Source of the DNA: Limnohabitans sp. 103DPR2
GTDB lineage: Bacteria; Pseudomonadota; Gammaproteobacteria; Burkholderiales; Burkholderiaceae_C
Direction: 5' to 3'
Length of the DNA: 64,000 bases
Assembly: GCF_001412575.1 (NCBI RefSeq)
Contig: NZ_CP011834.1
Span: forward strand, 124,001 to 188,000
The translations under genes were made by a program, and so were the position numbers. The notes below the pieces were generated by a model. That model made no database searches, was not told the origin of the DNA, and was given only the letters and a program-made list of their open reading frames with translations. Shown here piece after piece: positions 36,708 through 46,106 of this stretch (position 1 is its first letter; every line of letters begins with the position of its first letter).

Positions 36708-38396
36708 TCACTTAGGGGCATCGCGCAACTCACGTCGCAGAATTTTTCCAACTGCGGTTTTGGGCAGCTCAGTTTTGAACTCGATCACTTTAGGCTGTTT
36801 GTAGCCGGTCATGTTGGCGCGGCAATAAACGCGCACTTGATCTTCAGTGAGCTTGGGGTCTTTTTTGACAATGACCAATTTGACGGCTTCGCCCGTCTTC
36901 TCGTCGGGCACACCGACCGCGGCACATTCAAGCACACCGGGGCACAAGGACACGGTTTCTTCAACATCGTTGGGGTACACGTTGAAGCCACTGACCAAAA
37001 TCATGTCTTTTTTGCGGTCCACAATTTTGAAAAAGCCTTTGGCATCGCGAATGCCAATGTCACCCGATTTGAAATAACCATCGGCTGTCATGCAACGTGC
37101 TGTTTCATCGGGGCGCTGCCAATAGCCGGCCATCACTTGCGGGCCCTTGATGGCAATTTCACCAGGTTGGCCTAGCTCTGTCACTTCGTTGCCTTCATCG
37201 TCCAACAACTTCATGAAGGTGCTGGGCAAGGGCACGCCAATGGTGCCGGTGAATTGGGTGCTGGTGGTGGGATTACAGCTGGCCGACGGGCTGGTCTCTG
37301 ACAAGCCATAACCTTCGCAAATGGGGCAACCTGTTTTCTCAAGCCACAGCGCAGCCACTGCGCTGGTGACAGCCATACCGCCGCCCACCGACACCTTCAA
37401 ATTGGACCAGTTCACTTTGCCAAAGTCGGGGTGATTGGCCAGCCCATTGAACAAGGTGTTGACCGCCGGAAAACTGTGGAAGGTGTGCTGAGACAACTCT
37501 TTCAACACCGCTGGTAAATCGCGAGGATTGGGAATCAAAATGTTTTTGCCGCCCGTGCGCAAGCCCAGCATCATGTTCACAGTGAAAGCGAAGATGTGAT
37601 ACAGCGGTAGTGCGCACACCGAGGTGGGCTGCTCGTTGGCCGGCACACGCTTCATGACGGGATCGTTCCACGCCTCCGATTGCAACAAGTTGGCAATCAC
37701 GTTGCGATGCAAAAGCACGGCCCCTTTTGACACACCGGTGGTGCCGCCGGTGTATTGCAACACCGCGATGTCATCGCTTTTGACCACCGGTTTAACAAAC
37801 GAAGCATCCTTGCCGCGACGCACGGCTTGATTGAATTTGACGGCGCCCGGTAAGTCAAAACTGGGCACCAAGTTTTTGACATTGCGAACCACAAAGTTCA
37901 CCAAGGCGCCTTTGGGCCAGCTGAGCATATCGCCCATGGCGCACAGCACCACATGTTTGACTTGCGTTTCTGCAATGCACTTCTGCAAGGTGATGGCAAA
38001 GTTTTCAATGATGACGATGGCTTTGGCGCCAGAGTCTTTGAGTTGGTGCTCAAGTTCACGGGGGGTGTACAGCGGATTGACGTTGACCACCACCAAGCCG
38101 GCACGCAAGATGGCGGCCACAGCCACCGGGTATTGCGGCACGTTGGGCATCATGATGGCCACGCGGTCGCCTTTTTCTAAACCCAAGGATTGGAAATAGG
38201 CCGCCAGTGCTTGGCTTTCGACATCGGTCTGCGCATAACTGATGTCTTGCCCCATGTAACTGTAGGCGGTGCGGTCGGCATATTTGGCAAAGCTGTCTGC
38301 CATCAAGCCCACCAATGAATCGTACTGAGAAGCGTCTATGTCAGTCGGTACGCCCTCAGGGTAACTGTCTAACCAAACGCGCGCTGCATTCATCAT
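36708..38396 (-). CDS. fadD: Long-chain-fatty-acid--CoA ligase
   Basis: A 562-residue ANL-family enzyme that activates long-chain fatty acids with ATP and CoA. The AMP-binding signature is YTGGTTGVSKGAVLLHRN, with GYGLSETSPSASCNP as the second core motif and GYFKSGDIGIRDAKGFFKIV near the hinge. The C-terminal catalytic lysine is in LPKTAVGKILRREL. The length matches E. coli FadD (561). It could supply the crotonase and dehydrogenase of beta-oxidation. Three ACTTACAA repeats lie in the upstream region. Confidence 0.94.
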   Translation of the reverse strand: MMNAARVWLDSYPEGVPTDIDASQYDSLVGLMADSFAKYADRTAYSYMGQDISYAQTDVESQALAAYFQSLGLEKGDRVAIMMPNVPQYPVAVAAILRAGLVVVNVNPLYTPRELEHQLKDSGAKAIVIIENFAITLQKCIAETQVKHVVLCAMGDMLSWPKGALVNFVVRNVKNLVPSFDLPGAVKFNQAVRRGKDASFVKPVVKSDDIAVLQYTGGTTGVSKGAVLLHRNVIANLLQSEAWNDPVMKRVPANEQPTSVCALPLYHIFAFTVNMMLGLRTGGKNILIPNPRDLPAVLKELSQHTFHSFPAVNTLFNGLANHPDFGKVNWSNLKVSVGGGMAVTSAVAALWLEKTGCPICEGYGLSETSPSASCNPTTSTQFTGTIGVPLPSTFMKLLDDEGNEVTELGQPGEIAIKGPQVMAGYWQRPDETARCMTADGYFKSGDIGIRDAKGFFKIVDRKKDMILVSGFNVYPNDVEETVSLCPGVLECAAVGVPDEKTGEAVKLVIVKKDPKLTEDQVRVYCRANMTGYKQPKVIEFKTELPKTAVGKILRRELRDAPK

Positions 38397-38424
38397 GGGG
38401 TCGCTTTTATCATGTCTTCTGAAA

Positions 38425-38503
38425 ACTTACAAAACTTACAAGATTCTGTATTGTGCTTGATATCACACGAAAAGCGATGCAAGGGGTTTAAATCCACTTA
38501 CAA
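38425..38503. repeat. Three ACTTACAA repeats upstream of fadD
   Basis: The octamer ACTTACAA occurs at 38425-38432, 38434-38441 and 38496-38503, all in the same orientation. The first two are spaced 9 bp apart. They lie 29 to 107 bp upstream of the fadD start, in AT-rich sequence. A binding site for a fatty-acid regulator is a possible role; it does not match the FadR or PsrA sites I know. Confidence 0.4.
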
Positions 38504-38532
38504 GGTCAGAGAATGCCAGGCCAACAGTCGGT

Positions 38533-39282
38533 TCAGGGCTGAGTGCTGACTTTGATGCCTGCGGCGACTTGGTCTAGCCTGGCCTGTTCGGCCAAGACTT
38601 TGGCGACGTAATCGGTTTCGCCCTGGATGCTGTCACCGCCCAAATAGAACAGCAAGCCTTGCTCGACCGAGCCACTTTTGAGTCGAATGTACTCTTGCAA
38701 GACCGCCACGCCTACGCGCATGTTGGTCAATGGATCGAAAGCGGCCAGTTTGCCACCGTACTTTTGGTATTTTTGGGCATGGATCTCGGTCATGACTTGC
38801 ATCAGACCTTGCGCGCCGGCCTGGCTTTGCACATAGGGGTGAAAGCTCGACTCGATGGCCATGACCGCCAAAATCAGGTGGGGTTTTAAACGTGAGGTTT
38901 CAGACAGCGCATAAGCCTCCGACACCAAGGCGGCAATGGGCTCAGGCGCCACCTTGTATTTCTTGGCCAGCCAGGCTGCCACCGCAGCTTGCCTGCTGGG
39001 GATGTCTTTCAAATCGGTCGCTGTGGCGCGATCGGCCGTATTTTGAGGCTCCCACCACAAACTCAATTGACGCTCACGCAGAAACGCATAGACCGAGGTT
39101 TCGGCTTGACTGAGCAAATCGGGGCGAAAGACGGCGCCACCCAGCCCCACCACCAAAACCAAGCCCAACATGGCCAACCCACTGTGGGTCAGCGTCAGCA
39201 CGCCGCGGGCCACATCGCGCACAAAAGTGCTGATGGCCACTCGCAGTTTGTGCATGGCGGTCGGGCTGCTTGGCGGGTTCAT
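38533..39282 (-). CDS. Membrane-anchored lytic transglycosylase (SLT family)
   Basis: A 249-residue peptidoglycan-cleaving enzyme. One transmembrane helix (GLAMLGLVLVVGLGGAVF, about residues 37-54) places the rest in the periplasm. The catalytic domain starts near residue 120: LILAVMAIESSFHPYVQSQA contains the catalytic Glu, GAQGLMQVMTEIHAQKY is the second motif, and NMRVGVAVLQEYIRL the third. The exact subgroup (MltC/Slt/EmtA) is not decided. It sits between fadD and the divergent mnmA. Confidence 0.88.
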   Translation of the reverse strand: MNPPSSPTAMHKLRVAISTFVRDVARGVLTLTHSGLAMLGLVLVVGLGGAVFRPDLLSQAETSVYAFLRERQLSLWWEPQNTADRATATDLKDIPSRQAAVAAWLAKKYKVAPEPIAALVSEAYALSETSRLKPHLILAVMAIESSFHPYVQSQAGAQGLMQVMTEIHAQKYQKYGGKLAAFDPLTNMRVGVAVLQEYIRLKSGSVEQGLLFYLGGDSIQGETDYVAKVLAEQARLDQVAAGIKVSTQP

Positions 39283-39341
39283 GATTCGCCCAAGTATAGA
39301 TTCTTCATCGCCAGGGGGTTGATCAAGAGATAATTGAAGCC

Positions 39342-40460
39342 ATGAAGCATCACCGTATCGTTGTGGGATTGTCTGGCGGCGTCGACTCCGCCGTCACCGC
39401 CCATTTGTTGAAAAAGCAAGGCCACGAAGTGGTCGGCATTTTCATGAAAAACTGGGAAGACGATGACGACAGCGAGTTTTGCTCGTCCAACATCGACTTT
39501 GTCGATGCCGCAGCCGTGGCCGACGTGGTGGGCATTGAAATTGAGCATGTCAATTTTGCCGCTGACTACAAAGACCGTGTGTTTGCCGAATTTTTGCGCG
39601 AATACCAAGCAGGCCGCACGCCCAATCCCGACATCCTGTGCAATGCCGAGATCAAGTTCAAATCCTTTTTAGACCACGCCATGCACGTGGGGGCCGAAAA
39701 AATTGCAACGGGACACTATGCGCGTGTGCGATTGAACGAAGCCACGGGCTTACATGAATTGCTCAAAGGACTGGACAACAGCAAAGACCAAAGCTACTTT
39801 TTGCACCGCTTGAACCAAGCGCAGTTGTCCAAAACTTTGTTCCCTGTGGGCGAGTTACTTAAAACGCAAGTGCGCCAAATTGCGGAAGAGATTGGCTTGC
39901 CCAATGCCAAGAAAAAAGACTCGACGGGCATTTGCTTTATTGGCGAACGACCTTTTCGTGAGTTTTTAAATCGCTATATTTCGAAAGAGCCAGGTCCTAT
40001 TAAAGATCCAACGGGTCGCACCATCGGCAAACATGTGGGCTTGAGTTTTTACACGCTGGGTCAACGCCAAGGTTTAGGGATTGGCGGCATCAAAGAAAAA
40101 GGCGCGCAGCGCGGCGGCGGTGAACACACGCCTTGGTTTGTGGCGCGCAAAGACATGGTGAAGAATATTTTGTGGGTGGTGCAAGGGCATGACCATCCAT
40201 GGCTCTTGTCGCCGCAGTTGGATGCGGCCGATGCCAGTTGGTGCGCAGGCACTGCACCCGTTGCAGGACGCTACGCCGCCAAGACACGCTATCGCCAAGC
40301 GGATGCCGCTTGTCACTTGACGTCTTCGCAAGTGGCCGAATTTTCACTGGCCTTTGATGAGCACCAATGGGCTGTGACGCCCGGACAAAGTGCAGTGCTG
40401 TACGACGGCGAAGTGTGCTTGGGCGGAGGCGTGATCAACGCCGCCACTACGCTGGCCTGA
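39342..40460 (+). CDS. mnmA: tRNA-specific 2-thiouridylase MnmA
   Basis: A 372-residue enzyme that puts sulfur on the wobble uridine of Lys, Glu and Gln tRNAs. The PP-loop is [16 protein letters not shown]. The catalytic cysteines are in [16 protein letters not shown] and [30 protein letters not shown] residues ([17 protein letters not shown]) follow. The family length is about 370 residues. It is monocistronic and convergent with tcuB, with 6 nt between the stops. Confidence 0.97.
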   Translation: MKHHRIVVGLSGGVDSAVTAHLLKKQGHEVVGIFMKNWEDDDDSEFCSSNIDFVDAAAVADVVGIEIEHVNFAADYKDRVFAEFLREYQAGRTPNPDILCNAEIKFKSFLDHAMHVGAEKIATGHYARVRLNEATGLHELLKGLDNSKDQSYFLHRLNQAQLSKTLFPVGELLKTQVRQIAEEIGLPNAKKKDSTGICFIGERPFREFLNRYISKEPGPIKDPTGRTIGKHVGLSFYTLGQRQGLGIGGIKEKGAQRGGGEHTPWFVARKDMVKNILWVVQGHDHPWLLSPQLDAADASWCAGTAPVAGRYAAKTRYRQADAACHLTSSQVAEFSLAFDEHQWAVTPGQSAVLYDGEVCLGGGVINAATTLA

Positions 40461-40466
40461 ACAAAC

Positions 40467-41663
40467 TCAGTCGCTGCCCAGCGCCAATTTGCTAGGCTGA
40501 CGTTTCTCCACAGAGAAACGCAGCAACGACGCCGTTCTGAAAATGCCGTGTGCAAATTTGCCGTAAGGCAAAGTCAAAAACAAGGCCATCACCAAGCCCA
40601 AATGCAGTGCCAACAATGAAGGCATGGCGGCGGTGTTTCTGGACAGCATCAAGGCCAAACCTGTGACACTGATCAAGAACAACAAAGCAATGAAGCCACG
40701 GTCCATCGGGCGTTGTTGGACATCGCCGTGGTTGGGGTCGCGTGCCAAATTAAGACGCCACAAGCCCAAGGTGCCAAGCGCCAAAGAAATGCCGCCGATG
40801 GTGCCCAAGAATTTGGGCAGGCTGGTGAAATCGTAAGGCGCTGGCCAGCCAAAAGCATAGTGGTACAGGGTGGCCACACTGGTCGCAGCAAAGCACAACA
40901 TGAACCCGTAAAACGTGAGGTGGTGCGTGCGTTTGCGCGCCAAGGTGAAGGCGTCGTCTTCGTTGTTGCAACCATCGCCATGGCCACCGCCCAAGTACTT
41001 CAACTTCAGCGCATCGTGCGTGGCCTCGGCTGCTGCAGGTGTACTCAAAGGCGCGCCACTGGTGGCAGGGGTCACATCTTTCCAAAACTTGCGCACGCCC
41101 ATGCCCAGCGCAAACACAGCCCACAAGAAAACAGGCGCAAACAAACTCACCATGAGGTTGTGCGGAAAGATGGCGTAGAAACCTTGTTGGCCGTTTTGCA
41201 CCAACGGACCCCACAAGGTGCCATTGCTTTGCAACGCCAGCAACATGAACAAAGTCAAACTGGCAGCCAGGGCCAAAGACAGTGTCAAACCATTGCGTTG
41301 GTAAAGCTTGCCAAGCGCTGGCGGCCAGGCGTAATCGGCATAGGTTTGTCCGCGCACAGTGGCCATGGCCTTGGGCACATTGATGGCAAATTCATGTGGC
41401 GGTGCGTACTGACAGGCGTGCAGACACGCGCCGCAGTTGTGGCACAAATTGGCCAAGTAATGAATGTCGGCTTTGCCAAATTCCAAGCGCCGCGTCATGG
41501 CCGGAAATACCGCACAGAAGCCTTCGCAATAACGGCAGCCATTGCAAATTTGAAGTTGACGGGCAACCTCTTTTTCAGAACCCGTTAAAACGATTTCGCC
41601 ACGCGCCAAAGCTTGTGCTTCTTGTGTCAATTGCTGAAGTGTTTGCATTGTTGTTCTTCTCAT
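40467..41663 (-). CDS. tcuB: Tricarballylate utilisation protein TcuB
   Basis: A 398-residue Fe-S/membrane protein that reoxidises the FADH2 of tricarballylate dehydrogenase and passes electrons to quinone. Two ferredoxin-type clusters are visible in the first 90 residues: [17 protein letters not shown] and [18 protein letters not shown]. About six membrane helices follow (for example [20 protein letters not shown]), with [19 protein letters not shown] between them. The start overlaps the tcuA stop by 4 nt. The role is known from Salmonella TcuB. Confidence 0.93.
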   Translation of the reverse strand: MRRTTMQTLQQLTQEAQALARGEIVLTGSEKEVARQLQICNGCRYCEGFCAVFPAMTRRLEFGKADIHYLANLCHNCGACLHACQYAPPHEFAINVPKAMATVRGQTYADYAWPPALGKLYQRNGLTLSLALAASLTLFMLLALQSNGTLWGPLVQNGQQGFYAIFPHNLMVSLFAPVFLWAVFALGMGVRKFWKDVTPATSGAPLSTPAAAEATHDALKLKYLGGGHGDGCNNEDDAFTLARKRTHHLTFYGFMLCFAATSVATLYHYAFGWPAPYDFTSLPKFLGTIGGISLALGTLGLWRLNLARDPNHGDVQQRPMDRGFIALLFLISVTGLALMLSRNTAAMPSLLALHLGLVMALFLTLPYGKFAHGIFRTASLLRFSVEKRQPSKLALGSD

Positions 41664-43150
41664 GCAGACACGAAAGTGTCTAAGTCGGCAGTGCCTTGCA
41701 TGACACGCTGTGCCAAGGTGGGCACTGAAGCGGGTGTACCCAAGGCAGCACGCGCAGCCTGTTCACCGGAGATGCGTCCAAAAGCGGTGCCAATGGTCAT
41801 GCCCACACCGGCGGTATAGCCCTTGCCCAATACGTTTCCGGCCATCATCTCACCCGCCACAAACAAGTTGGGGCTGGCTTGGTCTTGAAACCTGACAGCG
41901 GTGGTCTCGTCGGTCTTCAAACCAAGGTACGTGAAAGTGACGCCAGGTTTGACGGGATACGCATAAAAAGGTGCGGTATCGAGCGGCAAGGCCCAGTGTG
42001 TTTTGGCCGGCGTCACGCCTTCGGTATGGCAATCGTCCAGCACGGTGTGGTCAAAATGACCGGGCACGCAAGCTTGGTTGTAGGCATTCAAGGTGGCCAT
42101 GAAGGTGTCAACATTCAAGCCCAACTTCTGCGCCAAATCGGGCAGTGTTTGCGCCACAGTGCCTTCAAACACGGGCGGCATGAAGCGGCCTACGGCTTTG
42201 GCATCCGTGATGGAGTAACCAACTTGACCAGGTTGCTGCGCCACCAAGCGGCCCCAAATGGCATAACGCTTGGGCCAAAAATCTTCGCCTTCGTCGTAGA
42301 AGCGTTCGGCATTCTTGTTCACCACCACACCCAAGGAAACGCAATCGATTCGGGTACAAATGCCGCCGTCGTACAAAGGCGCACGCGCATCAATGGCCAC
42401 CATGTGGGCTTGTGTGGGATCGCCAATTTGGTCAGCACCTTTGTCAAGCAAATGCTTGAGCAAAGTGCCCTGGTTGAATTTGGTGCCGCGAATGAGGAAG
42501 TTGTCCGCCGGAAATTCGCCTTGCGCGTTTTGACCCCATGCCTCTTTCAGCCAAGGAATATTGGATTCAAAACCACCCGCCGCCATGACACAAGCTTTGG
42601 CCGTGATGCGCTCGGTGCGCAAGACCTCGCCTTGGGGTGACTTGTGCTTCACCAACGCGGCTTTGAAGACACCGTTTTCCAACTCGAGTTCGTTGACTTC
42701 AGCGTTGTAGTGAATTTGAATCCCGAGTTTTTCGGCGCTGCGGTAATACGCATTGATCAGCGCTTTGCCACCACCCATGAAAAACGCATTGGTTCGCGCT
42801 GTGTGCAAGGCACCCGACAAAGAGGGCTGAAAGCGCACACCATGCTTGACCATCCAAGGGCGGCAATGGTGGGAGTGGCGAATGGCCAATCGCGCCATGT
42901 GCTCGTCGGTGAGGCCGCCAGTCACTTTGAGCAAGTCTTGCCAAAACTCTTCTTCTGGGTAGGCTTCGACCAACACATCTTGCGGTGCATCGTGCATACA
43001 GCGCAAATTGCGTGTGTGCATCGAGTTGCCACCACGCCATTCACGCGGCGCAGATTCGAGCACCATGACACTGGCGCCAGCTTCTCTGGCCATCAACGCC
43101 GCACTCAACGCAGCGTTTCCACCACCAATGACCAAGACATCCAAACTCAT
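41660..43150 (-). CDS. tcuA: FAD-dependent tricarballylate dehydrogenase
   Basis: A 496-residue flavoprotein of the fumarate reductase type. The FAD site is at the N-terminus: [20 protein letters not shown]. The substrate side shows [20 protein letters not shown] and the late [20 protein letters not shown]. It oxidises tricarballylate to cis-aconitate, which then enters the TCA cycle. It is coupled to tcuB by an ATGA overlap, and 28 nt upstream lies a TctC receptor, in place of the TcuC permease of Salmonella. Confidence 0.92.
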   Translation of the reverse strand: MSLDVLVIGGGNAALSAALMAREAGASVMVLESAPREWRGGNSMHTRNLRCMHDAPQDVLVEAYPEEEFWQDLLKVTGGLTDEHMARLAIRHSHHCRPWMVKHGVRFQPSLSGALHTARTNAFFMGGGKALINAYYRSAEKLGIQIHYNAEVNELELENGVFKAALVKHKSPQGEVLRTERITAKACVMAAGGFESNIPWLKEAWGQNAQGEFPADNFLIRGTKFNQGTLLKHLLDKGADQIGDPTQAHMVAIDARAPLYDGGICTRIDCVSLGVVVNKNAERFYDEGEDFWPKRYAIWGRLVAQQPGQVGYSITDAKAVGRFMPPVFEGTVAQTLPDLAQKLGLNVDTFMATLNAYNQACVPGHFDHTVLDDCHTEGVTPAKTHWALPLDTAPFYAYPVKPGVTFTYLGLKTDETTAVRFQDQASPNLFVAGEMMAGNVLGKGYTAGVGMTIGTAFGRISGEQAARAALGTPASVPTLAQRVMQGTADLDTFVSA

Positions 43151-43178
43151 GCCAACTCCAACTTAGCTTGCAATGACA

Positions 43179-44189
43179 TCAATCGGCCTTGATGTCTGCG
43201 CGTTTAACGATGTCGCTCCAAATGCGCTGCTCATTTTTAATGAAAGCGGCAAATTCCGTCGCAGGGCCGCCACCGCCCACCGCGTTGTCAGTCGCGAAGC
43301 GTTCTGTGACTGCACTTGATTTGAGCGCTTTGTAAGACTCCTCTTGCAAGCGCTTCACAATCTCAGGCGGTGTGCCAGCGGGGGCCATGATGCCGTACCA
43401 CTGTGAGGTTTCGAAATCCTTAAAGCCCAACTCAGCCACTGTGGGCACATCGGGCAATGCAAGAATGCGCTGCTGCGTACCCACCGCAATGGCGCGCAAT
43501 TTGCCGCTGCGAATGTGCGCACCCAATGCGGGCATGCCCGCAGAAGAAGCTTGTGTGCGGCCGGCCAACAAATCCGTCAACTGAGGGCCCGTGCCGCGGT
43601 AAGGAATGTGCGTGATGTACATGCCGGTCACCAACTTCAAATACTCCATGGCCAAATGACCTGCGCTGGCATTGCCAGCAGAACCATAATTGAGTTGACC
43701 TGGGTTTTTCTTGGCATAGGCCACAAACTCTTTGAAGTTTTTGGCGGGCACATCGGGGTGAATCACAAACACATTGGGCACTTTGGCCAGCAATGTGACC
43801 GGCATGAAGTCTTTGTTGACGTCGTAGGGTTGGTTTTTCAGCATGTACGGATTGACCGCCAAGGTGCCCACGTGACCCAAGATGATGGTGTGTCCATCGG
43901 GTGCAGCCTTGGACACGTCCACCATGGCCGTGACGCCGGCACCGCCGGGTTTGTTCTCAACATAGACACTGACACCCAATTGCTTGGTGAGCTCGGCCGC
44001 CACGGAGCGCGCCACAATTTCGCTGGTGCCGCCAGGGGCAAAGGGCACTACAAAGCGAATGGCTTTGCTGGGCCAATTGCTTTGCGCTTGGGCACTGGAT
44101 GTTGCCAGGCCTAAACCACCCGTTGCCAATGCAGCGCCCATCGCCAAGGCACCGACTTCGCGGCGGTTGTAAGTTTTTTCTTGTGTCAT
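43179..44189 (-). CDS. TctC/Bug-family periplasmic binding protein
   Basis: A 336-residue secreted receptor. The ATG at 44189 has a GGAG site and starts with a Tat-like leader (TYNRREVGALAMGAALATGG). The mature protein shows IRFVVPFAPGGTSEIVARSV, ENKPGGAGVTAMVDVSKAAP, and YITHIPYRGTGPQLTDLLAG. The ligand is probably a tricarboxylate, as the gene immediately precedes tcuAB on the same strand. TctA and TctB are not in the window. An open frame to 44267 runs over the next gene and is not used. Confidence 0.9.
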   Translation of the reverse strand: MTQEKTYNRREVGALAMGAALATGGLGLATSSAQAQSNWPSKAIRFVVPFAPGGTSEIVARSVAAELTKQLGVSVYVENKPGGAGVTAMVDVSKAAPDGHTIILGHVGTLAVNPYMLKNQPYDVNKDFMPVTLLAKVPNVFVIHPDVPAKNFKEFVAYAKKNPGQLNYGSAGNASAGHLAMEYLKLVTGMYITHIPYRGTGPQLTDLLAGRTQASSAGMPALGAHIRSGKLRAIAVGTQQRILALPDVPTVAELGFKDFETSQWYGIMAPAGTPPEIVKRLQEESYKALKSSAVTERFATDNAVGGGGPATEFAAFIKNEQRIWSDIVKRADIKAD

Positions 44190-44241
44190 GTGTGTCTCCT
44201 TTGATGCAAACAGTTTAGTCACATCTTGCGTTATTTGCCTT

Positions 44242-44997
44242 TTAGAACTGATAGCGGCGCAAACCACCGTCCACAGGAATCACGGCACCTGTGATGTAGC
44301 TGGCCAAGGGTGACGACAAGAAGGTCACCAAGTTGGCCATGTCTTCAGGTTCGCCATAGCGGCCCATGGGAATTTCGTTTTCGCATTGCCACTGACGGTA
44401 TTCAGGGGTGTAGTTGCGGAAAATTTGTTCGGAGTGAATGCGGCCAGGCGGTATGCAGTTCACGGTGATGCCGTGGGGTCCCACCATGCGCGACAAGCCT
44501 TTGGCCCAACTGTGAATACCCGCTTTGGCACAGAAAGCACCATTCACGTGATCGGGTTCGCTCTTGCCTGTGATGTTGATGATGCGGCCCCATTTGCGTG
44601 CAATCATTTGATCGATCAAGGCATCGGCTACTTGGCGGGGGCGGTGAAAGTTCAAAGTGATGGCTTCTTGCCACGCCTCTTCACTCACATGCAAATCTTT
44701 GAAGCTGCGTGAACCGCCAGCGTTGTTGACCAAAATGTCGACATGGCCCAAGCCTTGAATGGCAGCTGATGTGAGTTGGGCAGCGGCGTCTGCAGCATAC
44801 AAGTCCGATTCAATGATCACTGGCGGCAAGCCACCAGAGGCCACAATTTCTTGCGCCAATTCCTCCAACTTTTCTTTGCGCCTTGCAGAGATGGCAACCC
44901 TCACACCTTCGGCAGCCAATGCTTTCGCAATACCGCGGCCAATGCCCACACTGGCGCCCGTGACCAGTGCTGTTTTGTTCTTGAGTTGCAAATCCAT
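44242..44997 (-). CDS. Short-chain dehydrogenase/reductase, atypical active site
   Basis: A 251-residue SDR with a normal Rossmann start (ALVTGASVGIGRGIAKAL) and NNAG motif (DILVNNAGGSRSF). The C-terminal PVDGG motif is present. The catalytic segment is unusual: instead of YxxxK the sequence reads NGAFCAKAGIHSWAKGLSR, with no Tyr four residues before the Lys. The preceding Ser is part of NITGKSEP. It may be a non-classical SDR or have lost redox chemistry. It lies between the LysR gene and the tctC-tcuAB set on the same strand, so it probably belongs to that catabolic group. Substrate unknown. Confidence 0.85.
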   Translation of the reverse strand: MDLQLKNKTALVTGASVGIGRGIAKALAAEGVRVAISARRKEKLEELAQEIVASGGLPPVIIESDLYAADAAAQLTSAAIQGLGHVDILVNNAGGSRSFKDLHVSEEAWQEAITLNFHRPRQVADALIDQMIARKWGRIINITGKSEPDHVNGAFCAKAGIHSWAKGLSRMVGPHGITVNCIPPGRIHSEQIFRNYTPEYRQWQCENEIPMGRYGEPEDMANLVTFLSSPLASYITGAVIPVDGGLRRYQF

Positions 44998-45089
44998 GAT
45001 GAGATTCCGTCGATTGAAAGTTGGTGGATAAAAAGCGTTGCAAGCTTACCTAATTTTGAAAATGTTCAAGCTGCTTGGCAGCAATAAGC

Positions 45090-46001
45090 CTAGGCCAATT
45101 GTTTTTTTCTGCGCAGTGCAGATGATAAATGCTCATGGAACATGGCTGCGGCGGGTCGCAACGCAGCGCCTTGCTTGCGCAACAGACCCAAACTTCTAGA
45201 AATAGTGGGCTGCCGTAAGGGAAGGCCAATCACAGCGGCATGGTTCACGGGCAGGGCCATGCGTGGCACCGCTGCCAAGCCAAGGCCAGCCTCTACCATG
45301 CCCAACAAAGTACCAATGTGACTGACCTCAAAGGCAAAGTCGGGGTGCATGCCCGATTTGGTCATGGCATCGTCCAACAATTGACGGTTGCCGCTGCTGC
45401 GAGAAACAGAAATCAGTTGTTCTCCCTCGATCGCCGACCAGCTGATGGTTTTTTGCTTGGCCAGCGGATGGTCCCTTCTCATCGCCAAGACAAATGGATC
45501 GCTGTGAATGGCTTCAAACGTGATTTCTGGCATGAGATTGCTCATGAAGCCGATGCCGAAATCTGATTCACCCGTTAAAACACTTTGCAAAGTCTGGTTC
45601 ATCGACTCGTCAATTACACGAATGCGGATGGACGGGTATTTGGCAGAAAAACTGCGAATAACCTGTGGCAAAAAATAAAGTGCAGCAGAAGGCACACAGG
45701 CAACCGTCACGCGACCACTTCGGGTGGCCGCAATGTCAGAAATACCCAGCATGGCCGATTCAAGGTCATCAATGGCCGAGCGTGCCCGGTCTAGAAAAAC
45801 CCGACCCAAACTGGTCAACTCCACTTCCCGCGTGGTGCGATTGAACAAGCGAGTTCCGATGATGGACTCCAACTTTTCAATCCGTCGGCTGAGCGCAGGG
45901 GGCGACAAATGGATGTGATCGGCAGCTGAGCGAAAGCTGCCGCGTTCGGCCACAGCGATGAAGGCTTGCAATTGCTGCAAATCGAAATTGATGCGTTTCA
46001 T
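45090..46001 (-). CDS. LysR-family transcriptional regulator
   Basis: A 303-residue regulator with an N-terminal winged helix: FDLQQLQAFIAVAERGSFRS then PPALSRRIEKLESIIGTRLF. The C-terminal co-inducer domain begins near residue 90 (RVTVACVPSAALYFLPQVI). It is divergent from the tctC / PrpF-TctC pair, with 105 bp between starts, and precedes the SDR and tcu genes on its own strand. It is the only regulator in the island, so it probably controls both sides. A carboxylate co-inducer is inference. Confidence 0.9.
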   Translation of the reverse strand: MKRINFDLQQLQAFIAVAERGSFRSAADHIHLSPPALSRRIEKLESIIGTRLFNRTTREVELTSLGRVFLDRARSAIDDLESAMLGISDIAATRSGRVTVACVPSAALYFLPQVIRSFSAKYPSIRIRVIDESMNQTLQSVLTGESDFGIGFMSNLMPEITFEAIHSDPFVLAMRRDHPLAKQKTISWSAIEGEQLISVSRSSGNRQLLDDAMTKSGMHPDFAFEVSHIGTLLGMVEAGLGLAAVPRMALPVNHAAVIGLPLRQPTISRSLGLLRKQGAALRPAAAMFHEHLSSALRRKKQLA

Positions 46002-46015
46002 GCATCAATCATATT

Positions 46016-46044
46016 AAAAATTGCACTTCAACAAAACAATTTTT
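46016..46044. promoter_or_regulatory. Candidate LysR operator in the divergent promoter
   Basis: AAAAATTG (46016-46023) and CAATTTTT (46037-46044) form an 8-bp inverted repeat separated by 13 bp. It lies 14 to 43 bp upstream of the LysR start and 62 to 91 bp upstream of tctC. Position and spacing fit a LysR-type recognition site (dyad with an ATTG/CAAT core). Confidence 0.55.
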
Positions 46045-46106
46045 TTCGCGAAGATCGGGGTCATTCGCTGAGCAGTGTTTGCATTCAGCGCCACCAAGGA
46101 CCTCAC

